This document shows, piece after piece, positions 1 to 6,307 of a DNA stretch of 10,895 nt. The notes below the pieces were generated by a model, which had not been told where the DNA came from, did no database searches, and saw only the letters and a list, made by a program, of their open reading frames with translations. This stretch comes from JAZRUY01 sp045598845. Its GTDB lineage: Bacteria; Verrucomicrobiota; Lentisphaeria; Victivallales; Victivallaceae. Every line of letters begins with the position of its first letter. Positions within the stretch are counted from its first letter, which is position 1. Made by a program: the position numbers and the translations under genes. Location: positions 1 through 10,895 of the forward strand of contig JAZRUY010000066.1 of the NCBI GenBank assembly GCA_045598845.1, given 5' to 3'.

Positions 1-1115
1 ATCAGCACCGCTTCCTTCTCGGTGCGCATACCTTCATCGACCAGATCGCAGGCGATTTTGAGCGCGGCCCGGGCGGTGCGCTTGCCGTTGCGGGTCTGGA
101 GCATGAACAGTTTGCGGTTTTCGATGGTGAACCCCATGTCCTGCATGTCGCGGTAATGATTTTCCAGAGTGTCGCAGACTTTCTTGAACTGCTCGAACAC
201 CTCCGGCATCACCTCCTCCATCTTGGCGATCGGCATCGGGGTGCGCACGCCGGCGACCACATCCTCGCCCTGGGCGTTCATCAGGAATTCACCCATCAGC
301 TTCTTTTCGCCGGATGCGGGGTCGCGGGTGAACGCCACGCCGGTGCCGGACTGGTCGTTCAGATTGCCGAACGCCATCATCTGAATGTTCACCGCGGTAC
401 CCCAGGAATAGGGGATGTCGTTGTCGCGGCGGTACACGTTGGCGCGCGGATTGTCCCAGCTGCGGAACACCGCCTTGATCGCCTCGAAGAGCTGCACTTT
501 GGCATCACTCGGGAAATCACTGCCGATCTTGCTTCTGTATTCAGCCTTGAATTGTCCGGCGAGTTCTTTGAGGTCATCTGCGGTGAGTTCCACATCCTGG
601 GTCACTCCGCGTTCGGCCTTCATCTCGTCGATGAGTTTTTCAAAATATTTCTTGCCGACTTCCATCACCACATCCGAGAACATCTGGATGAAACGGCGGT
701 AGCAGTCCCACGCCCAGCGGGGGTTGCCGGACTTTTTGGCCAGCGCCTCCACCACGGTTTCGTTGAGGCCGAGGTTGAGAATGGTATCCATCATGCCCGG
801 CATCGAGGCGCGGGCGCCGGAACGCACCGAAACCAGCAGCGGATTGTCCTGATCGCCGAACTTCTTGCCGGAACTTTTTTCCAGTTTGGCCACATAATCC
901 ATGATCTGCGCCTGAATGTCGTCGCCGATCTTTTTTCCGTCGTCGTAGTAACGGGTGCAGGCCTCGGTGGTTATGGTGAATCCTTGCGGTACCGGCAGCC
1001 CCAGCGAGGCCATTTCCGCGAGATTGGCGCCTTTGCCGCCCAGCAGTTCGCGCATATTGGCATTGCCTTCGGTTTCCCCTGCGCCGAATGAATAAACGTA
1101 CTTTACCTGTGCCAT
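1..1115 (-). CDS. ppdK: Pyruvate, phosphate dikinase, N-terminal part (runs off left edge)
   Basis: PPDK interconverts pyruvate, ATP and phosphate with PEP, AMP and pyrophosphate in the cytoplasm. Anaerobes often use it for pyrophosphate-linked glycolysis or gluconeogenesis. About 371 codons are visible of a family length near 880-910, covering the N-terminal ATP-grasp nucleotide-binding domain. Recognisable stretches are GGKGANLAEM with GLPVPQGFTI near residues 27-50, SVRSGARASMPGMMDTILN near 95-115, GTGVAFTRDPASGEK near 255-270, GEFLMNAQGEDVVAG near 272-288, and MLQTRNGKRT near 345-355. The phosphohistidine and PEP-binding domains lie outside the window. I chose the ATG at 1113-1115 because an AAGGGAAGAAG ribosome-site-like stretch precedes it and the MAQVKYVYSFG start fits the family. 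An in-frame ATG at 1146-1148 would add 11 charged residues and is less likely. The lipoprotein gene lies 102 bp upstream. Confidence 0.95.
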   Translation of the reverse strand, partial: MAQVKYVYSFGAGETEGNANMRELLGGKGANLAEMASLGLPVPQGFTITTEACTRYYDDGKKIGDDIQAQIMDYVAKLEKSSGKKFGDQDNPLLVSVRSGARASMPGMMDTILNLGLNETVVEALAKKSGNPRWAWDCYRRFIQMFSDVVMEVGKKYFEKLIDEMKAERGVTQDVELTADDLKELAGQFKAEYRSKIGSDFPSDAKVQLFEAIKAVFRSWDNPRANVYRRDNDIPYSWGTAVNIQMMAFGNLNDQSGTGVAFTRDPASGEKKLMGEFLMNAQGEDVVAGVRTPMPIAKMEEVMPEVFEQFKKVCDTLENHYRDMQDMGFTIENRKLFMLQTRNGKRTARAALKIACDLVDEGMRTEKEAVL

Positions 1116-1217
1116 GTTTTCTTCTTCCCTTCTTGCTTTTTCTTCCATGACTTACTTCTTCTCACGCCCGGATTCCGCAACTCTTCTTTCTCCGGACGGA
1201 TTTTGAGATGAAAAACA

Positions 1218-1622
1218 CTACTCGAATTTTTCAATCGCTTTCAGAATTCTGCGCTTGGCCGGATTCTTCTCCCACAGCACGAACACAAACGAGCCGTGGA
1301 TTTTCGCCGGCAGCGGTATGCCCTGAAAGTAAACACAACCGTGCTCTTTGATCCTCTCCAGCGTCCGGCGCTGCGGCGCGGCGCTGATATCGTATTTGAG
1401 CACGAACAGTTCCTGCTCCTCGATGGTGTAGGATCTCGCCACCGTACAACGGAAAATATCCGCATCCAGCACCCGCGACTGAGTTACCTTTATTCCCTCG
1501 GATTCCGCATATTTGGCGAAATCATCGGGTACCAGATAGTTGTTCTGCACCGCGCAGCCGGATACCAGCAGCAGCACCGCCGCCGCGCCGCCGGACACAG
1601 ATGTTTTAATCCGTTTTTCCAT
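1218..1622 (-). CDS. Small predicted lipoprotein of unknown function
   Basis: This 134-residue protein starts MEKRIKTSVSGG, followed by a hydrophobic stretch (AAAVLLLVSGC). Cys23 sits in a VSGC lipobox, so signal peptidase II cleavage and lipid anchoring are expected. The mature part is about 112 residues with no motif I recognise. It contains aromatic and charged segments (NNYLVPDDFAKYA, RCTVARSYTIEEQELFVLKY, GSFVFVLWEKNPAKRR) and two further cysteines (positions 58 and 96) that could pair in the periplasm. The gene starts 32 bp after the hydE stop and may be co-transcribed with it, although a promoter-like pair overlaps the hydE end. The upstream ribosome site is poor. ORF quality and the clear signal peptide support a real gene. 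Function is unknown. Confidence 0.8.
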   Translation of the reverse strand: MEKRIKTSVSGGAAAVLLLVSGCAVQNNYLVPDDFAKYAESEGIKVTQSRVLDADIFRCTVARSYTIEEQELFVLKYDISAAPQRRTLERIKEHGCVYFQGIPLPAKIHGSFVFVLWEKNPAKRRILKAIEKFE

Positions 1623-1629
1623 AACCTAT

Positions 1630-1658
1630 AATATATTTTGTTTTTATGTACATTTCAA
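1630..1658 (-). promoter_or_regulatory. Possible promoter for the lipoprotein gene
   Basis: Read on the minus strand, TTGAAA (1653-1658) is followed after 17 bp by TATATT (1630-1635). The expected transcription start falls at about 1623, one base before the ATG, so a transcript from here would be nearly leaderless. The region is AT-rich, so chance similarity is possible. Confidence 0.35.
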
Positions 1659-2779
1659 GGTTTTTTATGTATTAGTTCCGCATCGCCGCCCGGTTGTTTC
1701 AGCCTTTCAAGGTAATGCCGCGGATCGCCGCTTATCCCCCGGGCGATTTCCGCGCCGGCCGCCAGCGCTTCGCTTTCCAGCGCCTTCCGGGCCGCTTCCG
1801 TTCCCTCGTCGGTTACCGGTTTCCCGGCATACAGCAGATAGTCCCTTTTGCGCTCGTCCGGTCCGATATTGGGCATGATCACATTGGCTCCGGCCTGCAG
1901 CCCGAGCGCCCGTCCGTCCGGAGAAAGCGACTGCAGGGCGGTGGTGCTGGCGATATTGACATCCCGGAGCAGCAGCCGGCAGACCGCGATCATTTTCAGC
2001 CCGGTAAACAGCGCCTTTTCCGGATTCCAGCCGCCGGCTTCCCGCGCCAGCGGGGTATCCGGGTGGGGAATGTACGGCCCCATGCCGATCATATCGGCAT
2101 CGATGCTCTTGAAGAACAGCAGATCTTCCGCCAGATCCGTTTCGTTTTGCCCGGGCAGCGCCGACATCACGCCGGTGCCGACCTGATATCCGGTCTTGCG
2201 CAGCGCGGTCAGGGCCCTGCGGCGTTCGGCGATGCTGTATCCCGCGGGGTGGACGGCGGCGAAAAGCCGCGGCGACGCCTCCTCGATGCGCAGCAGATAG
2301 CGGTGCGCCCCGGCCGCCTTCCAGCGCCGGTAGGTTTCTTCGCTTTGCCCGCCCAAAGACAGGGTGATGCCGAAGTCCGGTCCGTTTTCCGCCGCGATGC
2401 GCCGGACGGCGCGTCCGATCATTTCCACCCAGGATTCATCCCGCCGTTCACCGGCCTGCAGCACCGCGGAGCCGTAACCGAGCCGGGCGGCGCGCCGGGC
2501 GGCGGCGGCGATCCCGTCTTCATCCAAAGTATAGCGGTGCGCCTTGAAGTTGCTCCGGCGGATGCCGCAGTAGAGGCAGTCGCGGGTGCATACGTTGCTG
2601 ATTTCGATCAGGCCGCGCAGGTAAATCAGGTTTCCGGTGCAACGGGCTCTCATACTCCGGGCCGCCTGAAATAGCAACTGCGCCTGTCCGGCATCCGCCC
2701 GCAGCAGAACTTCGAGTTCATTCCGCCCCAGCGGCTCCTCCGCCAAAGCCATGCCGATGATGCTGTCGAATTCTTCCAC
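1655..2779 (-). CDS. hydE: [FeFe] hydrogenase maturation radical SAM enzyme HydE
   Basis: HydE is a cytoplasmic radical SAM enzyme that, with HydG and HydF, builds the diiron subcluster of the [FeFe] hydrogenase H-cluster. The 374-residue protein carries the radical SAM signature CTRDCLYC (Cys64, Cys68, Cys71) in the family context RGLIEISNVC...GIRRSN. Other HydE-like segments are AVLQAGE near 105, ITLSLGGQSEETYRRW near 138-153, HRYLLRIEEASP near 158-170, MSALPGQNETDLAEDLLFFK near 205-225, IGMGPYIPHPDTPLA near 232-246 and NVIMPNIGPDERKRDYLLY near 300-318. I see no C-terminal cysteine trio for an optional second cluster, as some HydEs also lack. PylB is a relative, but HPDTPLA and overall length favour HydE. 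The start codon is GTG (2777-2779) behind a weak GGGAA site. HydF, HydG and a hydrogenase are not in this window. The gene begins 23 bp after the tRNA operon terminator, leaving little room for its own promoter. Confidence 0.92.
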   Translation of the reverse strand: MEEFDSIIGMALAEEPLGRNELEVLLRADAGQAQLLFQAARSMRARCTGNLIYLRGLIEISNVCTRDCLYCGIRRSNFKAHRYTLDEDGIAAAARRAARLGYGSAVLQAGERRDESWVEMIGRAVRRIAAENGPDFGITLSLGGQSEETYRRWKAAGAHRYLLRIEEASPRLFAAVHPAGYSIAERRRALTALRKTGYQVGTGVMSALPGQNETDLAEDLLFFKSIDADMIGMGPYIPHPDTPLAREAGGWNPEKALFTGLKMIAVCRLLLRDVNIASTTALQSLSPDGRALGLQAGANVIMPNIGPDERKRDYLLYAGKPVTDEGTEAARKALESEALAAGAEIARGISGDPRHYLERLKQPGGDAELIHKKP

Positions 2780-2802
2780 TTGCTATTCCCGCGATGTGAA
2801 AT

Positions 2803-2825
2803 AAAAAAAGCCGCGTTTCCGCAGC
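2803..2825 (-). terminator. Intrinsic terminator of the tRNA operon
   Basis: On the minus strand GCTGCG and CGCGGC pair (one G-T wobble) around a GAAA tetraloop and are followed at once by seven T residues (2803-2809). It lies about 14 bp after the CCA end of tRNA-Val. It is a textbook Rho-independent terminator and ends the tRNA-Asp/Asp/Val transcript. Confidence 0.88.
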
Positions 2826-2839
2826 TGATCAGGTAAAAA

Positions 2840-2916
2840 TGGTGGGCGTAATAGAACTCGAATCTATGACCTTCACGATGTCAACGTGACGCTCTAACCA
2901 ACTGAGCTATACGCCC
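2840..2916 (-). tRNA. tRNA-Val (anticodon GAC)
   Basis: The minus strand folds as a full cloverleaf. The seven-base acceptor arms GGGCGTA and TACGCCC pair perfectly. The D stem is GCTC/GAGC, the anticodon stem TCACG/CGTGA encloses loop TTGACAT with anticodon GAC, and the T arm is ATAGA-TTCGAGT-TCTAT. The discriminator is A and the CCA end is encoded (2840-2842). It is the last gene of the tRNA operon, 62 bp after the second tRNA-Asp. Confidence 0.97.
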
Positions 2917-2978
2917 GTATTCACAACCCCGAATATACCGCGGACAGGACCGTTTTGCAATCCGTACTGCGGAAAAAA

Positions 2979-3056
2979 TGGCGAGAGAGACGGGGCTCGA
3001 ACCCGCAACATCCACCGTGACAGGGTGGTACTCTAACCAAATTGAGCTACTCCCCC
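2979..3056 (-). tRNA. tRNA-Asp (anticodon GTC), downstream copy
   Basis: The 78-nt cloverleaf has acceptor arms GGGGGAG and CTCTCTC (two G-T wobbles), anticodon stem CCACC/GGTGG around loop CTGTCAC with anticodon GTC, T arm GCGGG-TTCGAGC-CCCGT, discriminator G as expected for Asp, and an encoded CCA (2979-2981). It is identical in sequence to the copy 134 bp to the right, and the two should be co-transcribed. Confidence 0.97.
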
Positions 3057-3112
3057 GCGCCATCATCATTCCCGCCGTTCCGCTGCCGCTGCCGGGGATG
3101 CGCGCCGAAAAA

Positions 3113-3190
3113 TGGCGAGAGAGACGGGGCTCGAACCCGCAACATCCACCGTGACAGGGTGGTACTCTAACCAAATTGAGCTACTCCCCC
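3113..3190 (-). tRNA. tRNA-Asp (anticodon GTC), promoter-proximal copy
   Basis: This is a perfect duplicate of the other tRNA-Asp, with the same cloverleaf, anticodon GTC, discriminator G and encoded CCA (3113-3115). It is the first gene of the operon, about 40 nt downstream of a clear promoter pair. Confidence 0.97.
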
Positions 3191-3230
3191 GCATCCAATG
3201 GCAACAACCGCAGCGCGGCTGAAACAACTT

Positions 3231-3259
3231 AATATATTACCCGGCAAACGACAATGCAA
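3231..3259 (-). promoter_or_regulatory. Promoter of the tRNA-Asp/Asp/Val operon
   Basis: On the minus strand TTGCAT (3254-3259) and TATATT (3231-3236) are separated by exactly 17 bp, with about 40 bp from the -10 box to the first tRNA. Spacing, box quality and position fit a sigma70-type stable RNA promoter. Confidence 0.7.
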
Positions 3260-3411
3260 GCGCGGAACCGGTTTTTTTGCGCCGGAGGACGGACGGCGGG
3301 GCGCTATTGAACAAAAACCGTATAATATGCCAAAGTGTTCAACAGCGGTCGAAGGTGAGCCGCCGTCGGCAGTTCCGTTATACGGTCCGGCTTTTGCCGG
3401 ATTTCGGGGGT
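3260..3411. other. Intergenic stretch with one short hairpin
   Basis: I see no gene here. A small frame across 3198-3413 on the plus strand overlaps the tRNA promoter and has no ribosome site or recognisable protein. The only structure is TCCGGC-TTTT-GCCGGA near 3386-3401. On the minus strand no T run follows it, so it is a poor candidate for the terminator of the restriction operon. Confidence 0.5.
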
Positions 3412-3515
3412 GAGTAACATATCCTGATGAATTATAACACCCGTCCGGCTTCGCCGGCCGTGACGGCGATCTTAAAGAATATTACGGATTAAATTCCTCG
3501 CTCCCGGTTTGGTCT
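3412..3515 (+). repeat. Repeat family copy R1, overlapping the helicase 3' end
   Basis: Bases 3412-3447 match 10790-10825 exactly over 36 bp. After a short GC-rich hairpin (CCGGC-TTC-GCCGG near 3446-3458), bases 3457-3505 match the minus strand of 9069-9021 at 41 of 49 positions by hand count. The same segment matches 10638-10670 at 24 of 33, and further right at CGCTCCCG and TTTGGTC with almost the same spacing. The helicase stop codon (3482-3484) and its last codons lie inside this repeat. The R2 copy near 9000 lies on the opposite strand. Confidence 0.8.
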
Positions 3516-6307
3516 GGAAGTGTTAACGGTTTCAGCGTCACTGTTCCGGAGGCGAAGGCGCCGGGGAAATCCAGCATTTTCTCGCCGCCGCGCTCCAGTT
3601 GTATCTTCATCTTGGTGCGGCGGTTTGCGAATTGCACTATTTTTCCCGGCCCCAGTTTGCGGTGGATTACCGCGGCGCCGCAGGTGATTCCGCTCCAGTC
3701 CACCGGCGCGCCGCTCACCGGCTCCGGCGGCGTTGCTGCGGCCGCGGCGGCGGTTGCCGTTTCCGGGAACATCTGCCGGTAGGTTTCGCGGCTGACCGCC
3801 GTCTCGAAGCCGCCCACCCGGCTGTCCGCGGCGTGCCGGTTGATGCCGGTGTATTCCAGGCTGGCATCCTCGTAGCGCTTGAATTTGTAAACCGCGTCGT
3901 CCATCAGGCTGGCGTTGAACAGCCCGAGGCCGCAGAGCAGATCGAAATCGCTGATTTCCAGACCGGTAACCCGGCGGAACAGATCCGGTTCCAGCTGGGT
4001 TATCACATCCTTCAGCGACCGCTCGCGGAAATCGGAGAGGTACATGAACACCGGAATCCGGGCTGCGAATTTTATCAGTTTCTCCTGAATCTGTCTCCGT
4101 TTGCTCTTTAACTCGCGTTCCTCCTCGGTGAGTTCCCGCTTTTCCCGCGATGACATTTTTCCCGGTTCGGCCTTGGCTTTTTTCACCGCGTCGGATTTGG
4201 TCAGAATCGTCTCGATGTCGCGGTTCAGGCTGCGGAATCCCTCGATTTTCTCCAGCGCCCGCATCGCCTCCGGGCTGGCCAGCAGTTTGCGCAGGGTGTC
4301 GTTATCCACATTGACCAGCAGCGCGGACTCCCACCGCCGCGCCAGCAGCGTGGCGCTGGTGCCGGCCATGGCGATGTCGAGGATGTCGGAAGCGCTGATC
4401 TGGCGCCAGGTGGAGCCGTCGTAGGCCAGCACCGGCAGAAACTTAGTGAACTCCGCCACCCGGGCTTCCGGGTCGCTGTCTCCCACATTCAGCCGGCGGC
4501 TGTAGTCGGAGATCTGCCGCAGCGCCCGGTCGAGCGCGAAATCGAAGATGAAGCATTCCGGCTTCATGATTATTTCCTCGCCGTCGTCGTCCCGCACCGT
4601 CCAGGGCGACTGGGCGCGGAAGGCGGTCTGGAAATAGGTCTCCGGGCTTTTGAGGTTGCGGAGCATGAAAACACCGCTCCAGGGGTGGACGGTCACGCCG
4701 GTGGTGAGTTTGCCGCACGACAGGGTGATGCTTTTGGTTTTCAGCGGGTCGCCGATCTTGCCCAGCACTGTTTCCAGCGCCTCCGCTCCGATGCCGGCCT
4801 TCGGCCCGGAGCAGTCGATCACCTCGTAATCTTTATAGAAGATGTTGTTCCGCTTTTTCAGCAGATTCGCCATCGCCTCGCAGGCGGCCACGCTCGGCAG
4901 ATACCACAGGGTGTGCCGCAGTACGTTGAGCAGCGTGACATCGGAATACGGCATGGGCGGCCGCCGGTTCTGCCCGAGTTTAAGATCGTCCACTCCGGAG
5001 GGCAGGTAGGCGCCGCGGATCAGATCCAGCCATTTCTGCACTTCGTTTTCGTATTTGAAACGGGCGTTCTCCCCGCTCCCTTCGGCGGCGAAAAACAGAT
5101 TGAGGTCGAATTCGTTGAATTCCCCCTGCACGGCGATCTGGCGGATGCTGTCCGGAATTCTGTAGGTGAACATCACCATGCGGGGCAGCGCGGCGTAGGG
5201 ATTGGGGCCGTCGCCGGGCTTCCATTCCTCCTTGGCTCGCTGCTCGTCGGAGTAGGTCCAGCTGAAAATCTGCTCCTCGATGAATTCCCCGGAGTTGAGG
5301 GCGCGGAACGGGGTGCCGGAAAGGAACAGGTAATGCTCCGCCGTGATGGGCAGAAAGGATTCGTTGACCGCGTTGTCGGCCTCGTCGCGCTTGTATTTCT
5401 CGGGGTCGAAATCGCTTTCCTCCTCCTCGTCGCCGGACTTGAACAGATTTTTGGCGTTCTCGCGCCAGGCGCCGTAGTGGTACTCGTCGAATATCACCAG
5501 ATCCCAGCGGTTCCGGTGGATGAATCCGTTCTTGGCCTTGATGCCGCCGTTATCGTTGGTGCCCAGCAGGTCCTGGAAGGAACCGAAGACCGCAATCGGT
5601 CCGGATTGGTCGGCTTTCGCGTATTCCTGATCGATATCGATGTTCTGATTCCCGGCGTCCTGGTTGGAGACGAACTGCCAGCCTTCGAAACCGGTATGGC
5701 GGGCCAGATCCTCCGCCCAGGCCGACTCCACCGCCGGCTTGAAGGTCAGGATCAGGATACGGCGGAATCCCATCTCCTTCGCCAGCTGATAGGCGGCGAA
5801 GGTCTTGCCGAAGCGCATTTTCGCGTTCCACAGAAATTTGGGCGCGGCGTCGGGCTGCCGCTGTTTTTCGCTCCGGAAATACTCCGCGGTCTTTTCCACC
5901 GCGCGCCGCTGCTCCGGCCGCATGGCGAAGCACAGGGTGCGCTCCGCGCCGAAATACTCCCCGGAGCGCGCCGATTCGACGGCGGCGAGCGCCTGCGCCT
6001 CGGTGCAGCGGAACCATTCGCAGCGCGGATTGTCCGGCTCCAGCCGTGGGCAGCCCATCCGCTCCAGCGCCCGGTGCACGGCGCGGTCGCCGAAGACGGT
6101 GCCGTCGGCGCGCATGGCGGGAATCCGGAACAGTATTTTGTATTTCATCCCGCTGGTGCGGGTCTGCTCGGCGATACGCTCCCGCGCCGTGCGGACGGTG
6201 TAGCCGATCTTGATGCAGCCGTCATGGTCCGGCGCTCCCGGCAGGATGTAGCCGTAGATGGTCGGGGTGCATTCCGGCCGGCCGCGCAGCGTGAATTCAT
6301 TCGCCAT
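3482..6307 (-). CDS. GIY-YIG (T5orf172-like) and SF2 helicase fusion, restriction-type
   Basis: The 941-residue protein probably acts as the DNA-translocating, DNA-cutting subunit of a restriction-modification-like system. Residues 18-100 resemble the T5orf172/MUG113 branch of GIY-YIG nucleases: YGYI at 18-21, IKIGYT at 32-37, an arginine in ARERIAEQ near 44, and EWF at 97-99. A superfamily 2 helicase core follows, with Walker A (MRFGKT) near 164-169, DEYH near 274-277, SGTPFR near 330-335, TTGVTVHPW near 535-543, and an arginine motif, YFQTAFRAQSPW, near 558-569. A charged stretch follows near 710-750. Around 875-930, HRKLGPGKIV...MLDFPGAF resembles a small Tudor/SH3-like barrel seen at the ends of some helicases. 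The ATG overlaps the methylase stop by 11 bp, and GGAGGG lies 5 bp upstream, so translation is probably coupled. Whether the nuclease domain is active is not shown. The C-terminal tail lies in a repeat. Confidence 0.88.
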   Translation of the reverse strand: MANEFTLRGRPECTPTIYGYILPGAPDHDGCIKIGYTVRTARERIAEQTRTSGMKYKILFRIPAMRADGTVFGDRAVHRALERMGCPRLEPDNPRCEWFRCTEAQALAAVESARSGEYFGAERTLCFAMRPEQRRAVEKTAEYFRSEKQRQPDAAPKFLWNAKMRFGKTFAAYQLAKEMGFRRILILTFKPAVESAWAEDLARHTGFEGWQFVSNQDAGNQNIDIDQEYAKADQSGPIAVFGSFQDLLGTNDNGGIKAKNGFIHRNRWDLVIFDEYHYGAWRENAKNLFKSGDEEEESDFDPEKYKRDEADNAVNESFLPITAEHYLFLSGTPFRALNSGEFIEEQIFSWTYSDEQRAKEEWKPGDGPNPYAALPRMVMFTYRIPDSIRQIAVQGEFNEFDLNLFFAAEGSGENARFKYENEVQKWLDLIRGAYLPSGVDDLKLGQNRRPPMPYSDVTLLNVLRHTLWYLPSVAACEAMANLLKKRNNIFYKDYEVIDCSGPKAGIGAEALETVLGKIGDPLKTKSITLSCGKLTTGVTVHPWSGVFMLRNLKSPETYFQTAFRAQSPWTVRDDDGEEIIMKPECFIFDFALDRALRQISDYSRRLNVGDSDPEARVAEFTKFLPVLAYDGSTWRQISASDILDIAMAGTSATLLARRWESALLVNVDNDTLRKLLASPEAMRALEKIEGFRSLNRDIETILTKSDAVKKAKAEPGKMSSREKRELTEEERELKSKRRQIQEKLIKFAARIPVFMYLSDFRERSLKDVITQLEPDLFRRVTGLEISDFDLLCGLGLFNASLMDDAVYKFKRYEDASLEYTGINRHAADSRVGGFETAVSRETYRQMFPETATAAAAAATPPEPVSGAPVDWSGITCGAAVIHRKLGPGKIVQFANRRTKMKIQLERGGEKMLDFPGAFASGTVTLKPLTLPDQTGSEEFNP

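Larger units (their letters stand above)
2974..3192 (-). repeat. Tandem duplication of tRNA-Asp with a few flanking bases
   Basis: Bases 2974-3058 and 3108-3192 are identical over 85 bp, with a period of 134 bp. The identity extends only about five bases past the CCA and two bases before the 5' end, while the spacer between copies is unrelated. The unit was therefore duplicated nearly gene-exactly, or the two copies are kept uniform by gene conversion. Confidence 0.9.

Noticed and set aside
156..1091. Long plus-strand open frame over the ppdK region
   Set aside because: It is the antisense of a clear PPDK reading frame. Its product is His- and Leu-rich with no recognisable domain, an artefact of GC-rich codon bias.
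2881..3174. Minus-strand frame across the tRNA genes
   Set aside because: It translates the tRNA duplicates themselves (the same peptide twice). The cloverleafs explain the sequence fully.
2979..3190. tRNA-Asp as an integration site for the accessory block
   Set aside because: The accessory genes lie on the 5' promoter side of the tRNA operon. I see no partial tRNA 3' end copy at the far side and no integrase.
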